Shown: positions 52,001 through 52,309 of the stretch, one piece after another
How positions within the stretch are numbered: position 1 is the first letter of the stretch
Layout: each line of letters starts with the position of its first letter
Source of the DNA: Clostridium sp. CAG:510
GTDB taxonomy: Bacteria; Bacillota; Clostridia; Lachnospirales; Lachnospiraceae
Direction: 5' to 3'
Length of the DNA: 52,309 nucleotides
Assembly: GCA_000434615.1 (NCBI GenBank)
Contig: FR880847.1
Location: 2,232-54,540, forward strand
Translations under genes and position numbers: made by a program
The notes under the pieces: model-generated
What the model saw: only the letters and a program-made list of their open reading frames with translations
Databases searched by the model: none
Told to the model about the DNA's origin: nothing

Positions 52001-52309
52001 CAAAGCCAGCTTCCTCTTTCGTACCTAACTTTGTACAACCGGAAAAAGCATAGTTTCCAATGGTAATAACCGTATCCGGCAGATTGATATCCGTCAGATT
52101 GATACACTGATAAAATGCATACTGCTCTATTGTCTGTAAATTAGAACCTTCTTCAAATTTAATTCCCTGTAAGTTTGCAATATTCGGAAGGGCGTATTGT
52201 CCGATTTTTTCCACAGATGCCGGAACAATCAGGGTAATCATTTCAATTTCACCGGTTTCCGTATTGGTGGAGAACTGTGCTCCCTTAAAAAGATAAGCAG
52301 GGAAAGAGC
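49071..52309 (-). CDS. Large BspA-LRR / InlB-repeat surface protein (5' part outside the window)
   Basis: The frame is open from the right edge to a stop at 49071, at least 1,078 residues; the N-terminus and signal peptide are outside. The first about 240 visible residues are LRR_5/BspA repeats (VTLGSGAFSNCPGLTSITIPAGV, IGASAFEGCSGLTEMNIP). Next are two Listeria-Bacteroides (InlB B-type) repeats (YELNGGTNNASNPAGY...VYAKW), a chitobiase-like domain (PTPGASIYYTMDGSEPTV), and at least five beta repeats with NNRDAGTATAIITGKGNYYGAKKVTFKI patterns. There is no LPXTG or membrane anchor at the C-terminus (ends KTFSLFDWIR). Such proteins are surface adhesins; the target is unknown. Confidence 0.85.
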   Translation of the reverse strand, partial: SFPAYLFKGAQFSTNTETGEIEMITLIVPASVEKIGQYALPNIANLQGIKFEEGSNLQTIEQYAFYQCINLTDINLPDTVITIGNYAFSGCTKLGTKEEAGFDIPTSVVTLGSGAFSNCPGLTSITIPAGVSKILDKTFQNDTGLTSVTWDVNLLTEIGASAFEGCSGLTEMNIPSGTIKIGAAAFKNCTGLTKIVIPASVTSIAGTAFDGCDNALYFVVPGSYAEKWLKDKGIITRNLLAITYELNGGTNNASNPAGYEAGDTFTFAPATRNGYIFKGWFLDEEFNIPITGVEGYSEDLTVYAKWEIEIYTINYELNGGTNHKDNPATYTFLDKVTFKNPEKEGYTFEGWYSDPEFKKTFNNIPVKSYGNKTVYAKWSGGVTLAPTASVESGSSVKTGTKVFLTSPTPGASIYYTMDGSEPTVTSKQYVEGIAIDKAVTIKAFAVKKGCDASEVVTFTYELVNEAEDWGDILVEDRQQFENGDEVPKGIWVAGVEDSEYTGKKITFALRVYDGKTLLKEKTDYTVAYANNKDAADKNAEKKAPTVTINAKGNYKGKVVIKFTINPKNIASGDITAEDIITNVTGKLQKPVPVVTYGKTKLRNKTDFTYEYLGTTLGGYQSKGEYQIKITGCKNFTGERIVTYTLVEGTSITKAKITAPKKCSFTGELLTPDIDVKMGKEALIKGVDYEVTYSNNRDAGTATAIITGKGNYYGAKKVTFKILPIATLNKAKFAFDKTSVTYTGNAYEIGKGIHAAVTLNGTTLVEGKDYTCSYLKNTDAGTATIVFTGKGGYTGTVRKSFKIVTAEMTGMQMQFLDAEGNVKKDAVYAYEKGGVKPNVLLTYNGMTLTAGKDYTVSYKKNTALGRAEIVVRGKKNFKGTLNGTFTIAQQDVSELRLTAQDVMFKNAAGAVSGAKPVVMDVNGKKLAEGTDYKVTYVYTNNTRMVNNGTMKRAGSTVNVKGDIIPVESLITVKITGNGNYRGTLETTIRVFKNNISTAKITVKPQAYTGREVQPGIDQMTVMIGKKELNVGDYEIVSYKNNIKKGNAEVTIRGIGNYGGTKTVKFKIAEKTFSLFDWIR

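Noticed and set aside
1..52309. Insertion sequences, CRISPR arrays, tRNA or rRNA genes
   Set aside because: No transposase frame, regular spacer array or cloverleaf sequence was seen on reading either strand.

Overview
The window looks like a chromosomal segment of a motile, spore-forming, low-to-mid GC Firmicute, most likely a member of Lachnospiraceae (Roseburia/Agathobacter/Butyrivibrio-like). The basis is Gram-positive-type flagellar and chemotaxis genes (FliY, CheC, CheD, FlhF/FlhG), CodY, sporulation SigK, strong GGAGG-type ribosome binding sites, and a decayed copy of an Rpn-like nuclease family that I recall as common in this family. Genus and species cannot be fixed from the sequence alone. 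Almost every gene is on the minus strand; one small regulator (6220-6606) is on plus.

Layout, left to right (transcription mostly right to left): a partial YifB/ComM-type ATPase (1-439); a sigK block with an 18-bp x8 tandem repeat; the EAL/HDOD gene - lepA - hemW cluster (1537-5957); a divergent BlaI-like regulator; tsf and rpsB with their own promoter and structured leader (6767-8801); then one very long flagellar/chemotaxis operon, read from flgB (about 43.0 kb) to an MltG-like gene (8.8 kb), about 34 kb and close to 38 genes. Right of it lie codY, topA, a gene for an unusual multi-SHOCT-repeat protein, a pseudogene of an Rpn/PD-(D/E)XK family nuclease, and the 3' part of a large BspA-LRR / InlB-repeat surface protein that runs off the right edge.

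The operon follows the order of assembly: rod and MS-ring (flgBC, fliEFG), export ATPase (fliHIJ), a MotE-like gene, hook (fliK, flgD, TIGR02530, flgE, flbD), stator (motAB), fliL, switch (fliM, fliY, cheY), export gate (fliOPQR, flhBA), number/placement GTPases (flhFG), a PilZ c-di-GMP brake, chemotaxis (cheB, A, W, C, D), then sigD, a FapA/DUF342 gene, and three poorly known small genes. The gene order codY - fla/che - sigD - membrane coiled-coil gene - rpsB - tsf matches Bacillus subtilis, where swrB holds the position between sigD and rpsB.

The most interesting items are: the eight-repeat SHOCT protein; a CheB with no receiver domain; the uncharacterised operon tail that replaces swrB; a candidate SigD promoter inside the operon before fliK; a perfect 13-bp hairpin after flgE; a SigK gene without a pro-sequence; the nonsense-plus-deletion Rpn remnant; and a recurring pattern of short in-frame tandem duplications (hemW, flgB, MltG-like gene, repeats beside sigK). 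I see no insertion sequence, CRISPR array, tRNA or rRNA in the window.
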